Both the position numbers and the translations under genes were made by a program. The notes beneath the pieces are model-generated. The model ran no database searches, was not told the DNA's origin, and saw only the letters and a program-made list of their open reading frames with translations. A DNA stretch of 64,000 nucleotides from Desulfatitalea alkaliphila (GTDB taxonomy: Bacteria; Desulfobacterota; Desulfobacteria; Desulfobacterales; Desulfosarcinaceae): the NCBI RefSeq assembly GCF_022968795.1, contig NZ_JALJRB010000023.1, positions 1-64,000 of the forward strand. The letters run 5' to 3'. This document shows positions 35,450-44,987 of this stretch, piece after piece (position 1 is the stretch's first letter; each line of letters opens with the position of its first letter).

Positions 35450-36583
35450 TCATTGCGCTGCGGCGGCGGCCACCACCGCCACCGCCCGATCGATCTCTTC
35501 GATGGTGGTCCGGCGGCCGACGGAAAACCGCAGGGTGCCCTTGGCCCATTCCAGCGGCACTTGCATCGCTTCCAGCACATGGGAGAGGGAGACGCTGTCG
35601 GCATGGCAGGCCGCCCCGGCGGAGGCGGCCACCGCCAGCCCGATCTCCTCGAGCAGCCGATTGGCCTCCTTGTTGTGAAAGGCCAAACTGACCGTGTTGG
35701 GCAGGCGATGCTCCGGGTGGCCGTTGAGCCGCATGGCGGCGACCTGTTCGGCCAGCCCTTGATGGAGGCGATCACGCATTGCTTGCATTTGGGCCATGTT
35801 GGCGGTCAGGTCCCGCGCCGCCACTTCGCAGGCCTTTCCCAAACCGACAATTTCGAGCACGTTTTCGGTGCCGGCGCGCCAGCCCCTTTCCTGGCCGGCG
35901 CCATGGCAATAGACTTGGGGCAGCAGGCCCGTGCGAATGAACAGGGCCCCCACCCCCTTGGGCGCATAGAGCTTGTGTCCGGCCAGGGAGAGCAGGTCCA
36001 CTCCCAAGGCATGAACATCCACCGCAATCTTGCCGGCCGACTGGGCGGCGTCGGTGTGCATCACAACGCCGTGTCGCCGGGCGATGGTGGCGATTTCGGC
36101 GATGGGCTGCACCGTGCCGACCTCGTTGTTGGCGTGCATCACACTGATCAAAATGGTATCGGTCCGGATCGCCCGCGCCACGGCATCCGGGTCCACCATC
36201 CCCAGGCCGTCCACGGCCACCACGGTGGCTTCAAACCCTTCATGGTCCACCAGGTGGCGGCACACTTCCAGCACCGCGGGATGTTCGAAGGCGGTGGTGA
36301 TGATGTGGCGCCCCTTGGCCTTGAGGGTGCGGGCCATGCCCTTGAGAGCGTGGTTGTTGGACTCAGTGCCGCCGGAGGTGAACACGATCTCCTCGGGGCG
36401 GCAGTTGAGCAGAGCGGCCGTCTGCCGTCGGGCCGCCTCCACCGCCTGTTTGGGGCGGATGCCGTACCAGTGGGAACTGGAAGGATTGCCGAACTCGGTT
36501 TCCAGAAAAGGGCGCATGGCGGCCGCCACTTCAGGATCGTGGGGAGTGGTGCCGTTGTAGTCGAGGTAAATGGGTTGGACCAT
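35450..36583 (-). CDS. NifS-family cysteine desulfurase / selenocysteine lyase-like
   Basis: A 377-aa PLP enzyme that removes sulfur (or selenium) from cysteine (or selenocysteine). ATG at 36583 follows ACAGGAGGTCCC. Motifs: LDYNGTTP, FGNPSSSHWYG, TSGGTESNNHALKG, HANNEVGTVQP, HTDAAQSAGK, PLP-lysine in SLAGHKLYAPKGVGAL, RAGTENV, and the catalytic cysteine loop SAGAACHADSV. The YNGTTP start is characteristic of a NifS subgroup found beside selD and yedF in anaerobes. It probably feeds selenium to YedF and SelD, but general Fe-S sulfur supply cannot be excluded. Confidence 0.92.
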   Translation of the reverse strand: MVQPIYLDYNGTTPHDPEVAAAMRPFLETEFGNPSSSHWYGIRPKQAVEAARRQTAALLNCRPEEIVFTSGGTESNNHALKGMARTLKAKGRHIITTAFEHPAVLEVCRHLVDHEGFEATVVAVDGLGMVDPDAVARAIRTDTILISVMHANNEVGTVQPIAEIATIARRHGVVMHTDAAQSAGKIAVDVHALGVDLLSLAGHKLYAPKGVGALFIRTGLLPQVYCHGAGQERGWRAGTENVLEIVGLGKACEVAARDLTANMAQMQAMRDRLHQGLAEQVAAMRLNGHPEHRLPNTVSLAFHNKEANRLLEEIGLAVAASAGAACHADSVSLSHVLEAMQVPLEWAKGTLRFSVGRRTTIEEIDRAVAVVAAAAAQ

Positions 36584-36690
36584 GGGACCTCCTGTGCAAG
36601 ACGGTCGGCCGACCATGCAGGATCAAACCCACTGGGTCGACCGGCGCCCGACGGTTGTCATTGCGCGGCAACGCCCATGGAAAGACCGGT

Positions 36691-37653
36691 TCACCAGCCG
36701 AGAAATGCCGCCCCATATTTCAATGCGGTGGCGATGATGACGGCGGCCAGCATCCATTTGATCGCCGCGGCGGGTATGAATTTCTGGCACCGGGCACCCA
36801 GGTACATTCCGGCCATGCCGCCCAGGCCGAACAGCACGCCCAGCAGCCAGTCCGGCGCCACGGACATCTCCGGATAGAAGGGCGCCAGAAACTGGTAGAA
36901 GAGCACGCCGGCCACCGAGGTGACGAAAGTGCCCATCAGGGCCGCTCCGGCCACGGTGTAAACCGGCAGGCCGAAGAAGGTGACGAAGAAGGGCGCGATG
37001 ATCGCCCCGCCGCCGATGCCGTATATACCACCTACTATACCCACAATCCAACTGAGGGTAAAGATGCCCCAAAAGGAAACATCGAAGGACTCGCCATAGA
37101 AGGTGTACCCCAACCGGCGCAAATTGAAGTGGGTCACCTGCACACCCGGTAGAACCGCGTGGTTGGCGCCGCAGCGGCTGCGCGGATCGGCCCGATGCGT
37201 GCGCACCAGTTCCTGAAAACGCCGCTCGCAGCCCGCCTTATCACCTCCGCCGCTATTTTTACCCACCAGATCCCGCACCATTCGGACCCCGATGTAGAGC
37301 AGTACGAAGGCGGCGAAGATTTTGAAATGGCGCGGATCGGGCAGATAGGCCACCCGCACGAAGGCGCCGATGAAAACGCCCGGCAGGGTGCCGGCCACCA
37401 CGACCCAGGCCAGGGGCCAAACCATGCGCCCCTCCTTGTAGTAGCGATAGACACCGCTGGGAATGGCGACAATATTGAAAAGCTGATTGGTGGCGCTGAC
37501 GGAAGGGTGTGTGTAGCCCAAAATGGAAACCTGAAACGGCAGCAGTAAAAAGGCGCCCGACACACCGGCCATGGAGGTGAAAAAGGAGATGCCGAATGCC
37601 ACCAGGGGAGGCACCCAGACAGCGACTTCGATACCGGCGGCGGGAAAATACAT
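36691..37653 (-). CDS. TauE/SafE (TSUP) family permease
   Basis: A 320-aa inner-membrane carrier. ATG at 37653 follows AAAGGGGGTCCACC. Two halves of hydrophobic helices carry SMAGVSGAFLLLPFQ (near 27) and GGIYGIGGGAIIAPF (near 205), the repeated TSUP motif, with a Cys/Arg-rich cytoplasmic loop between them (AGCERRFQELVRTHR). It is distinct from the longer carrier at 1404. It lies upstream of the NifS-like gene in the same direction, so it may move a sulfur or selenium oxyanion, which is inference only. Confidence 0.87.
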   Translation of the reverse strand: MYFPAAGIEVAVWVPPLVAFGISFFTSMAGVSGAFLLLPFQVSILGYTHPSVSATNQLFNIVAIPSGVYRYYKEGRMVWPLAWVVVAGTLPGVFIGAFVRVAYLPDPRHFKIFAAFVLLYIGVRMVRDLVGKNSGGGDKAGCERRFQELVRTHRADPRSRCGANHAVLPGVQVTHFNLRRLGYTFYGESFDVSFWGIFTLSWIVGIVGGIYGIGGGAIIAPFFVTFFGLPVYTVAGAALMGTFVTSVAGVLFYQFLAPFYPEMSVAPDWLLGVLFGLGGMAGMYLGARCQKFIPAAAIKWMLAAVIIATALKYGAAFLGW

Positions 37654-38112
37654 GGTGGACCCCCTTTGCGACGAATGACGGTATCACGTTGTTTATAGAA
37701 TTCGTGCCTGTAATAACCTTACTGCGCCTCTCATGGCATGTCAATGCGGAAAACCGATCGAAACCGGGTTTCATTCATGGCCTTGAAATTTCGGTCAAAT
37801 CCATCCGGGAGGCAGTGCACCGCAGAAACTGCAATCTTTGATTACCAGAGGGATGGATTGTCGCAGGAGTATGATTTCAACGGCTCTGACAAGGTTCGAA
37901 TGGTGGGAAGACGCGAATGGTCCGACAGGTTCGATGATGCGGATGTTGTTCTGGCGATTTGAGCGACCGCCGGCGGGTGGGAATTCTGCTCATTCGAAAT
38001 CGGGATCGTGATCGGAGTCGGGGTTGCACAGACCGCCACCACCCAACCTATACCCCCAACCCTATCCAATCGAAATGCACGGATCCGATGGCAAACAACG
38101 TACTTCCTGTGA

Positions 38113-38257
38113 GGCACGGCATGCCGTGCCCCTACGGGGTGGGAGGAACCGTACGGGTGGGTGGGGCTCCCCGGGCACGGCATGCCGTACCCCTACGGGT
38201 GGATGGACCCGTACGGGTGGGTGGGGCATGCCCGGGCACGGCGTGCCGTGCCCCTAC
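38113..38257. repeat. Tandem GGCATGCC palindromes in a 60-base unit
   Basis: Palindromes at about 38113-38135, 38173-38196 and 38234-38257 are spaced 60-61 bases apart. They are separated by related GGGTGG-rich spacers (ACGGGTGGGTGGGG), so the whole unit is tandemly repeated. Same core as at 3446 and 56046. Confidence 0.85.
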
Positions 38258-38310
38258 GATGAGTGGAAGGCCCCATCAGCCCGACCACCCTCAAGACCAT
38301 AAAATCAATA

Positions 38311-38351
38311 GAATTCATTAACTTAAAACTTAACACTTAAAACTTAAAACT
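38311..38351. repeat. AT-rich dispersed repeat, copy 2
   Basis: 41 bases identical to 19-59, starting GAATTCATTAAC. It directly precedes the end of the alcohol dehydrogenase gene. Confidence 0.85.
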
Positions 38352-38413
38352 ATAAAATCAACTTGCAGACACAGGCCATCCGGCGCGCTGGGGCCCCGAC
38401 GATTTCGAACAAC

Positions 38414-39592
38414 TCACATCATCTGCTCCAACACCCCGAGGGCCTCTTCGGCGGTGAACTTCTTGCGGTTGTAGTAGGCCGTGCCGTCCTTGACAGCAAG
38501 CGCGGCGATGGCCGGCAGCTGATCCGCCTGGACACCGGCCGCCGACAGGGTGATGGGCAGCCCACAGAGACGGTTCAAAGCTTGGAGCAAATCCCGCACC
38601 ATGCCGACGAACCGTTGCCCGCGCTGCTCCGGCGGCGTCCGGGCGTAAACCGCCGCGCCCGCCATGGGCAGCAGCAGCTCGCCGATCTCCGTTCCCACGG
38701 TGTCCAGGTTGAATTCCAGGGCGCCGGGCAAGCAGATGGCCATGGCATCACCGTGGGGTACATGGCTGACCGCCCCCACGGAATGGCCCAGGGCATGCAC
38801 CATGGTCACCATGGAGTTGGAAAAAGCGATGCCGGCCATGGTGGCGGCGTTGGCCATGGCCATGCGGGCCTCGAGGTTGTGCCCGTTTTGCACGGCTTCC
38901 ACCAGATTGCCGGCAATCAGACCGATGGCCGCCGTGGCCATGGCATCGCTGACGGGATTTTTCTGAATGCCGATGCAGGACTCGATGGCGTGGGTCAACG
39001 CATCCAGACCGGTGGAGGCGGTCAATCGCGGCGGCAGGGTGGCGGTCATGCGCGGATCGATCACCGCCGTGCTGGGCGGCATGGCGGGCGAAATCAATGA
39101 GAGTTTGATGCCCTTGTCGGGATCGGCGATCACGGCCGCCGAGGTCACTTCGGAACCGGTCCCCGCGGTGGTGGGCACCACGATGAGGGGGCAGGTGGGC
39201 TTGACCATGCGCAACACCGCCTTGAAATTCATCAGATCAACGGTTTCGTCGGCCAGCTTGATCTTAACGCCCTTGGCGGTGTCGATGGCCGAGCCGCCAC
39301 CGACGGCCAACAATGCATCGCACTGGTTCTGCTTGTATAATGCCACGATCTCGTGCACGGTACCCACCGGCGAATCGGGCGGCACCTGGTCGTAAACGGC
39401 GCCGATGGTCGCATCGGCATCGGCAAAGGCGGCCTTGACCAGATCGAGCAAACCGGCGCCGGCCACACCCGGATCGGTCACCAGTAAGGGCCGTTTGGCG
39501 CCCAGTTGCTTGAATTCGCCGGCCAGCTTGTCCAAGGCCTTTGCGCCGGCCACAACTTTAACGGGACAGTGAAATCGGTACGTGTTTGACAT
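38414..39592 (-). CDS. Iron-containing alcohol dehydrogenase
   Basis: A 392-aa group III alcohol dehydrogenase, interconverting alcohols and aldehydes with NAD(P). ATG at 39592 follows AGAGGGAGAAAATTGA. The N-terminal Rossmann-like domain has VGGGSAIDTAKG (near 98) for nucleotide binding and TTAGTGSEVT (near 141). Iron ligands lie in GLDALTHAIES (Asp, His; near 196) and HALGHSVGAVSHVPHGDAM (two His; near 262). Length is standard. It is monocistronic; it could supply aldehydes to the AOR but is encoded elsewhere. Confidence 0.93.
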   Translation of the reverse strand: MSNTYRFHCPVKVVAGAKALDKLAGEFKQLGAKRPLLVTDPGVAGAGLLDLVKAAFADADATIGAVYDQVPPDSPVGTVHEIVALYKQNQCDALLAVGGGSAIDTAKGVKIKLADETVDLMNFKAVLRMVKPTCPLIVVPTTAGTGSEVTSAAVIADPDKGIKLSLISPAMPPSTAVIDPRMTATLPPRLTASTGLDALTHAIESCIGIQKNPVSDAMATAAIGLIAGNLVEAVQNGHNLEARMAMANAATMAGIAFSNSMVTMVHALGHSVGAVSHVPHGDAMAICLPGALEFNLDTVGTEIGELLLPMAGAAVYARTPPEQRGQRFVGMVRDLLQALNRLCGLPITLSAAGVQADQLPAIAALAVKDGTAYYNRKKFTAEEALGVLEQMM

Positions 39593-39735
39593 TCAATTTT
39601 CTCCCTCTGGTTTGGCAATGGGTTCGCAATGGATCGTCAGAATGATTAGTGTGGGATTCATGGGCATCGCCCCCGAAGCGCTCTTTCATAACCCAAGGGG
39701 GGGGTGTTTTTCAATAAAGTTCAAAGGAGTCGCCG

Positions 39736-40005
39736 ATGGAATTCATCATGGTATTGCTTGTGGCGTGTGTCGTTTTCGCTTTCTGTTTTGCGGTCTTTTT
39801 GCTCAAGGGGCGTAAAGACGGTGCGGAACCGCGCCTGCACGGCTGCGGGCACACAGACGACGGGTGCCATTGCCGCAAGTCTTCCTCGCCGCCCGCCGCC
39901 GGCGGTCAGCCGACCGAGGGCTGTTGCGATGGCGCCGCCCATGGGTCCCAAAGCCGGTTCGACCTGCTGGAGGTGCTGGAAAAGGCGAAACGACAGGATT
40001 CCTAG
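39736..40005 (+). CDS. Small membrane-anchored cysteine-rich protein
   Basis: An 89-aa protein, family not recognised. ATG at 39736 follows TCAAAGGAGTCGCCG. One N-terminal hydrophobic helix (MEFIMVLLVACVVFAFCFAVFL is split around residues 2-23) precedes a soluble tail with HGCGHTDDGCHC (residues 35-46) and CC (63-64). Such Cys/His-rich tails usually bind a metal. The end is helical. It is isolated between the alcohol dehydrogenase and a hybrid kinase. Confidence 0.6.
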   Translation: MEFIMVLLVACVVFAFCFAVFLLKGRKDGAEPRLHGCGHTDDGCHCRKSSSPPAAGGQPTEGCCDGAAHGSQSRFDLLEVLEKAKRQDS

Positions 40006-40014
40006 CTGACAGCA

Positions 40015-40251
40015 TCAAACGTAAAGATCGATCCAGCGGCCGATGGCGGTCGGCACGGCGGTTCGGGCGTCCGGCCCGTAGGTGAACCCCTCGCCGCGGC
40101 CGCGGGGCGGCAGCCGATAGACCCGTTGACGCCAGGGCCGTTCCGGCATTTCTTGCCGTGCCCGAGGGCGCCGGCCCATGTCCTGCTCCCGCATCGGCCA
40201 ACGCACGGGAAGCAAGGCGGGCAGATGGAGCGTATCCGCATGGATGCCCAT
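40015..40251 (-). CDS. Possible small basic hypothetical protein
   Basis: A 78-aa reading frame starting MGIHADTLHLPALLPVRWP and ending GRWIDLYV. AAAGGAAG lies about 15 bases upstream, rather far. It is Arg/Pro-rich with no motif. The amino-acid mix is protein-like in the last 25 residues, but in GC-rich DNA such frames arise by chance, so this is a weak call. Confidence 0.3.
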   Translation of the reverse strand: MGIHADTLHLPALLPVRWPMREQDMGRRPRARQEMPERPWRQRVYRLPPRGRGEGFTYGPDARTAVPTAIGRWIDLYV

Positions 40252-40733
40252 GTCTCACACGATCTTCCTTTAAGCCGGTTCAACGCACGACGGTCCCGTA
40301 CCGTCGGGTGGGATTGCGCAATGCCCTGAAAAATTCGGATGGGCGGTTGACGACACTCCAAAACGGCGCGGCAATATGCCAGAATGCAAAGAGAGCTGCG
40401 GGGGAGCCTCCATGCGGCCATCTTGAAAACATCGCTCCGGGTCCCGGCGGGGGTTGGCAACGGAACCCTGCGCATCACCACCTTGTTCACATCCATCCGA
40501 GATACACGTCGGCAAACGGTCTGTTTGCGGCGGCTCTTCCGCTGGCACGCGCCTTTCGCATTAGAAGCCGGCGATTGCGCACCGCCGGCAACCGAGGCAA
40601 ACCACCTTGCGCCGTTGCCGGATGGATATGTAAGAAAACACTAACACCTCCTTTGCGGTTTGTCGAATGTCTGCAACGGTGTTATGTTGAAAAAGCGGAC
40701 GGCGGCGGTGTCATTGACCCAGGAGCTTTTTCC
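40252..40733. other. Intergenic region upstream of hybrid kinase
   Basis: About 480 bases with open frames but no protein-like product and no clear RNA or hairpin. The last 50 bases hold the ribosome site for the kinase gene. Confidence 0.4.
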
Positions 40734-42725
40734 ATGTCAACGCGCCAGGACTCCACAACAGCGGCACCCCTCGGCAAGACGGCCCCGGCCATGGTGCTTC
40801 ATCCGGTCACCCTGCGCTTTGCGGGCAACCAACGCTCCCTGGAACCACCTTTCCTCACTGAATATGCCCGTCGCGCCCGCCCCCAGGTACGCCTGGCGGC
40901 GCTTCTGGCGACCCTGTTTTACGGCTTGTTCGCCGTGCTGGACGCCATCGTGGCACCGGATGCGGCCCATCGCCTGTGGTTCGTAAGGTTCGCCGTGGTT
41001 TGCCCCATATTCCTGCTCGTGTGGCTGTTCACCTACTCCCGGCACTTTTTGCACTACATGCAGGCCGGCCTCGCGGTGGGCGTGCTATCGGGCGGTGGCG
41101 GTATCATCTACATGACCGCAACGGGCAACAGCTTGATGGCCGGCACCTATTATGCGGGCCTGATGCTGGTGCTGATGATGGCCTACGGTTTCATCTGGGC
41201 GCGCTTCATCTGGGCAACGGTCTGCGGCTGGCTGCTGTTGCTCACCTATGGCGGGGCGGCGGCCTGGAGCAACGCACTACCCACGAGCATCCTGGCCGGC
41301 AACCTCTTTTTCTGCACGAGCGCCAACCTCATCGGCATGGTGGTCTGCTATGCTTTCGAATTCTACACCCGGCGGGACTATTACATGCGCCATCTGCTGG
41401 ACATCCAGCATCGCGAGGTGACCGCCGCCAAATCCGAATTGGAGCAGCGGGTGGCGGAACGCACCCGTCTTTTGGCCCTCGCCAACGAGGATCTGCGTCG
41501 GGAGATCCAGGTACAGCAACGGCTCGCCTGGGAAAAGCAGGTGCTGGAAGGGCAGTTGCGCCAAGCCCAGAAAATGGAGGCCATCGGCACCCTGGCCGGC
41601 GGCATCGCCCACGATTTCAACAACATGCTGGCCGCCATCATGGGCCACACCGAGTTGGCCCTGATGGCGCCGGACAACCCGCGCGAAGTGTCCTTCAGCA
41701 TGGAGCAGGTGCTCAAGGCCAGCGAGCGGGCCAGGGAACTGGTGGGACAAATACTTTCCTTCAGCCGCCAAAGCGAAGGCCAACACCGGCCCCTGCATAT
41801 CGGTCCGGTGGTCAAGGAGGCACTGCGCCTGCTGCGGGCCACCCTGCCTGCGTCCATCGCCCTGGAAAAGGACATTGCCGCCAGGGAGAGCATGGTGGTG
41901 GCCGATGCCACCCAAATGCACCAAATCGTCATCAACCTGTGCACCAACGCGGCCCATGCGATGGCATCCGGCGGTGGCCGCTTGCAAGTCACCTTGTCGG
42001 ATGTGGAAATCGGGCCGCATCTACTGACCGCCAAACCCGAGCCGTCATCACTGCCGCCCGGCAAGTATGTGTGCCTGCAGGTCACCGACACCGGCCAAGG
42101 CATCGAAGAACACCTGATGGAACGCATCTTCGATCCCTATTTCACCACCAAGGAAAAAGGGGTCGGCACCGGCTTGGGCCTGGCCGTGGTGCGGGGCATC
42201 GTGGAACACCATGGCGGTGTCATCGATGTGCAGAGCCATGTAGGCCGGGGCACCACCGTGCGCGTGTTCCTGCAACGCATCGAGGGCGCTGACGCCGGCG
42301 CCCCCGGCCCCGTGGCACCCTTGAACCACGGGCACGAAACCATTTTGCTGGTGGACGACGAAGAGGGGCTGGCGGCTTTGGGGGCCAAACTGTTGACCGC
42401 CTTGGGTTACCGCGTCGCCGCCTTCACCTCGCCGGAAACGGCGTTGACCGCTTTCAAGGCGGATCCGGACCGCTTCGATCTGGTGATCACCGACATGATC
42501 ATGCCCGGCATCGATGGCGAAGCGCTGGCCCGGCAGATCCTCGCCTTGCGGCCGGGAACCCCCGTGATCCTCTACTCCGGCTACACGGACATGGTCTCCA
42601 CCGCGCGCCTCGAAGCCCTGGGCATCCGGGCCGTGCTGCGCAAGCCGATCACCATCCACGCCCTTTCCCGGGCCGTGCGCCAGGTGCTCAGCGCGGCTCC
42701 CGCCGCGCCAGGGCGAACAGATTGA
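40734..42725 (+). CDS. Hybrid histidine kinase with membrane sensor and receiver domain
   Basis: A 663-aa sensor kinase. ATG at 40734 follows AGGAGCTTTTTCC. The N-terminal half has about six hydrophobic segments (residues 55-215), then a coiled coil (225-275). HisKA: GGIAHDFNNMLA with His293. HATPase: NLCTNAAHAM, DTGQGI and GVGTGLGLAVVRG. The C-terminal receiver (about 535-655) has DDEEG, phosphoacceptor Asp587 (VITDMIMPGIDG) and LRKPIT. HDFNNML-type kinases with terminal receivers usually phosphotransfer to a separate protein. No regulator is adjacent. Its last 38 bases overlap the convergent gene. Confidence 0.93.
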   Translation: MSTRQDSTTAAPLGKTAPAMVLHPVTLRFAGNQRSLEPPFLTEYARRARPQVRLAALLATLFYGLFAVLDAIVAPDAAHRLWFVRFAVVCPIFLLVWLFTYSRHFLHYMQAGLAVGVLSGGGGIIYMTATGNSLMAGTYYAGLMLVLMMAYGFIWARFIWATVCGWLLLLTYGGAAAWSNALPTSILAGNLFFCTSANLIGMVVCYAFEFYTRRDYYMRHLLDIQHREVTAAKSELEQRVAERTRLLALANEDLRREIQVQQRLAWEKQVLEGQLRQAQKMEAIGTLAGGIAHDFNNMLAAIMGHTELALMAPDNPREVSFSMEQVLKASERARELVGQILSFSRQSEGQHRPLHIGPVVKEALRLLRATLPASIALEKDIAARESMVVADATQMHQIVINLCTNAAHAMASGGGRLQVTLSDVEIGPHLLTAKPEPSSLPPGKYVCLQVTDTGQGIEEHLMERIFDPYFTTKEKGVGTGLGLAVVRGIVEHHGGVIDVQSHVGRGTTVRVFLQRIEGADAGAPGPVAPLNHGHETILLVDDEEGLAALGAKLLTALGYRVAAFTSPETALTAFKADPDRFDLVITDMIMPGIDGEALARQILALRPGTPVILYSGYTDMVSTARLEALGIRAVLRKPITIHALSRAVRQVLSAAPAAPGRTD

Positions 42726-44205
42726 CCCCCTGCTCCTCGGCCTCGATGGTCACCCGGCCGCCGAAGGGGGTGTCGGCGAACAGCTGCCCCAGCTCGGCCC
42801 GATCACGATAGATCAAACGCCAATACATGAGGTGGTCCATGAGGGCGCGATCCGGATTGGCCGGCGCAAAATTGCCGATGATCAGCACCCCGCCCGGTTT
42901 GAGACAGCTGTGGCACTGCTCGATCAAGGCCTTGACCAGACGCCGGTCAAGGTAGTCGCACAATCCGGAGGTGTAGATAAGGTCCTGGGCATCGAACTGC
43001 TGGCGGGAGCGTCCCAATGCCCAGCGGATCACATTCTCGTGCATGAACCGCACACGGGCCCCATGATTGCGCGGATCGACCTGCGTGTGGGCGAATTGCA
43101 GCGCCTCGGCGTCGATATCGACACACAGCGCGTCGATCCGATCACTGTAATCTGCGCCGCCGACCAGATCGAACAGCTCCCGGCAAGGACCACAAGCCAG
43201 GTTCATGATGCGGATCGGCCCTGGCCCATGCAGCCGTTCACGACAAAGGCGATCGAGGATCCGGTGCAACAACCGGCGCCGGTTGCGCACCGCCCGGGCC
43301 GGCACCCGCTTGAGCAGCCAACCATCGATGAGCCGCCCGAACTTGCCGTCGCCGTCGGGCTGGTTGCGATAGATCCGTTCGATCATGAAAAAGTCGCCGG
43401 CATACCCCTTGGGCTTATAGTAGGCCCGTTCATAGAAGCGGCTGCGCGCCAGGTAGGGAAACAGCTCCTTGAACATATAGCCCCACATCAACTCGGCATG
43501 GCCGCGGGTGTCGGCCAGGGCGGCCGCGTGACGCACTTTTTCGAAAAACCGGTCCAGCACCGCCTCTGCCTCCGCTTGTTGATGGGGCGCGATCTCCGTA
43601 TCCTGCGCTTCCTGCAGGCGGTAGGCCACATCGAACATGCGGGCCTTGAACTGCTCCAGCTCCTGATTGAGCTGTTGCCAGCCGGCCGAACCCAGCAAGT
43701 CCGCCGGCAACTGGCGCATGCCCTTGAAATGCTCCCGACCGGTACTCAGGGCGGCGGCGTAGGCCGTCAAGGGCCCCCGGTCGGATAAAATACGGCGGAA
43801 GCGGCGACACACCGCGCGCAGCACCGTCTCCAGGAAACGGGCCGCCAGGCCGGGATCGTCGGCGGTAATGCGATCCAGAATGGTCCGATCGAAAACCCGC
43901 AACTGTCCCCCGGACAATGCCTTGATGGTGCGGGTACGCGCAAGGCCATCGAAAAACCCGATCTCGCCGCAAAAGGCCCCCGGTCCGATCAGGGCCACCA
44001 CGATGGCCGTTCCCTCGGCCGTGTAGGAGACCTCCAGGGTGCCGGTTTCCACATAGTAGAAACACTGCGCGGCGGCGGCGGTTTCCAACAACGTTTCGCC
44101 GGGTTCATAGCTGCGTCGAGCGGCAAAGGGCAGCACCGCGGCGATGGTTTCCCGTTCCGGGGCGCCGCCTGTTTCATCCGTGGGCAAATGGGCATTCATC
44201 ATCAT
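42688..44205 (-). CDS. cNMP-binding domain fused to SAM-dependent methyltransferase
   Basis: A 505-aa protein. Three consecutive ATGs (44205, 44202, 44199) follow GGAAGGACC; the first is used. Residues 15-130 form a cyclic-nucleotide/Crp-like beta-roll (YEPGETLLETAAAAQCFYYVETGTLEV, GAFCGEIGFFDG). A helical middle part (155-290) includes RAYYKPKGYAGDFFMIERIY, seen in proteins annotated as 3-hydroxy-fatty-acid methyl ester (PhcB-like) enzymes. The C-terminal class I methyltransferase has IRIMNLACGPCRELFDLV (near 335), a modified SAM-binding glycine motif. Lipid or quorum-signal methylation regulated by a nucleotide is possible, but substrate is unproven. Confidence 0.8.
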   Translation of the reverse strand: MMMNAHLPTDETGGAPERETIAAVLPFAARRSYEPGETLLETAAAAQCFYYVETGTLEVSYTAEGTAIVVALIGPGAFCGEIGFFDGLARTRTIKALSGGQLRVFDRTILDRITADDPGLAARFLETVLRAVCRRFRRILSDRGPLTAYAAALSTGREHFKGMRQLPADLLGSAGWQQLNQELEQFKARMFDVAYRLQEAQDTEIAPHQQAEAEAVLDRFFEKVRHAAALADTRGHAELMWGYMFKELFPYLARSRFYERAYYKPKGYAGDFFMIERIYRNQPDGDGKFGRLIDGWLLKRVPARAVRNRRRLLHRILDRLCRERLHGPGPIRIMNLACGPCRELFDLVGGADYSDRIDALCVDIDAEALQFAHTQVDPRNHGARVRFMHENVIRWALGRSRQQFDAQDLIYTSGLCDYLDRRLVKALIEQCHSCLKPGGVLIIGNFAPANPDRALMDHLMYWRLIYRDRAELGQLFADTPFGGRVTIEAEEQGVNLFALARREPR

Positions 44206-44500
44206 CGGTCCTTCCTGTAAAAAAATGGGAGAGCGGATTTTTTCAACCGGGATGCCCGTATGACAATGAAGGGGCGGGAAGAGCGGTCGGGACCGTTGCG
44301 GCATCCTGCATCGCCGGCGGCGATATCGAATAAAGTGAAATTATTATAACGGCGTGCGGTCCTTTTGGGCAAGGGCCAAAATAAGCTTGCGTCAACCCGG
44401 CGATCCATGATGGCGCCGCAGCCCCCAGTCGGCGTTTGTCAACAAAAGGGTCCGAAGGCGCGTCATAGGGTTCCAAAACGGCAAAGAAAGGAGATCCAAC

Positions 44501-44902
44501 ATGAAATCCAAAGCCATAGCAATCATCCTGTTCGCAACCTTGTGCGCCACCCTGCTGTTCACCCCCCAAACCAGTTGGGCCGGTTCGCCCCAGAGCCATC
44601 GCTGGGAAGGAGTGGCCATCGGCATCGGCGCCGCCATCATCGGCAGCGCGATTCTCAAGGCACACCAACAGCCACCGGTGGTGGTCGCCCCGTACCGGCC
44701 GGCGGCCGTTTACGCGCCCGGTCCGCCGCCGCGCAGCAGAGGGCACTGGGAAGTGCGCAAAGAGTGGGTGCCGGCGCAGGTCGAAAAGGTTTGGAACCCG
44801 GGCCACTATGATCGCAAAGGCCGATGGGTGGCCGGCCACTGGATTCACCGGGAGGTTCAGCCCGGCTACTGGACCCAAACCCGGGTGTGGGTCTCCCGCT
44901 GA
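44501..44902 (+). CDS. Secreted Tyr/Trp-Gly-rich repeat protein
   Basis: A 133-aa exported protein. ATG at 44501 follows AAAGGAGATCCAAC. A clear signal peptide ends at SWAG (residue 27-28). A glycine-rich hydrophobic patch (37-52) is followed by a Pro-rich linker and repeated aromatic motifs: RGHWEVRKEWVP, VWNPGHYDRKGRWVAGHWIHR and GYWTQTRVWV. These are YXWXPGHW-type repeats found in surface or periplasmic beta-rich proteins of unknown role. It precedes the dikinase gene, with a terminator between. Confidence 0.75.
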   Translation: MKSKAIAIILFATLCATLLFTPQTSWAGSPQSHRWEGVAIGIGAAIIGSAILKAHQQPPVVVAPYRPAAVYAPGPPPRSRGHWEVRKEWVPAQVEKVWNPGHYDRKGRWVAGHWIHREVQPGYWTQTRVWVSR

Positions 44903-44987
44903 AGCCTCCCGCAGCGGACGGAAGTGATCAGCACAAGGGGGATAGCCCCGCACCATCAGGGGCGGGTGAGAATCGAATAAATGCATC

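Larger units (their letters stand above)
37654..38413. other. Repeat-filled intergenic region
   Basis: A 760-bp gap holding three GGCATGCC-type palindromes (38113-38257) and one AT-rich repeat (38311-38351). It must include the promoter for the TauE/SafE gene; the left part about 37660-37720 is a candidate. I find no supportable gene. Confidence 0.6.

Noticed and set aside
38113-38257. CRISPR array from three evenly spaced palindromes
   Set aside because: The spacers are related to each other and the core is dispersed elsewhere, so this is a tandem repeat.
44243-44986. A 247-codon minus-strand frame over the secreted-protein gene
   Set aside because: The plus-strand gene has a ribosome site, signal peptide and repeats; the minus frame has none of these.
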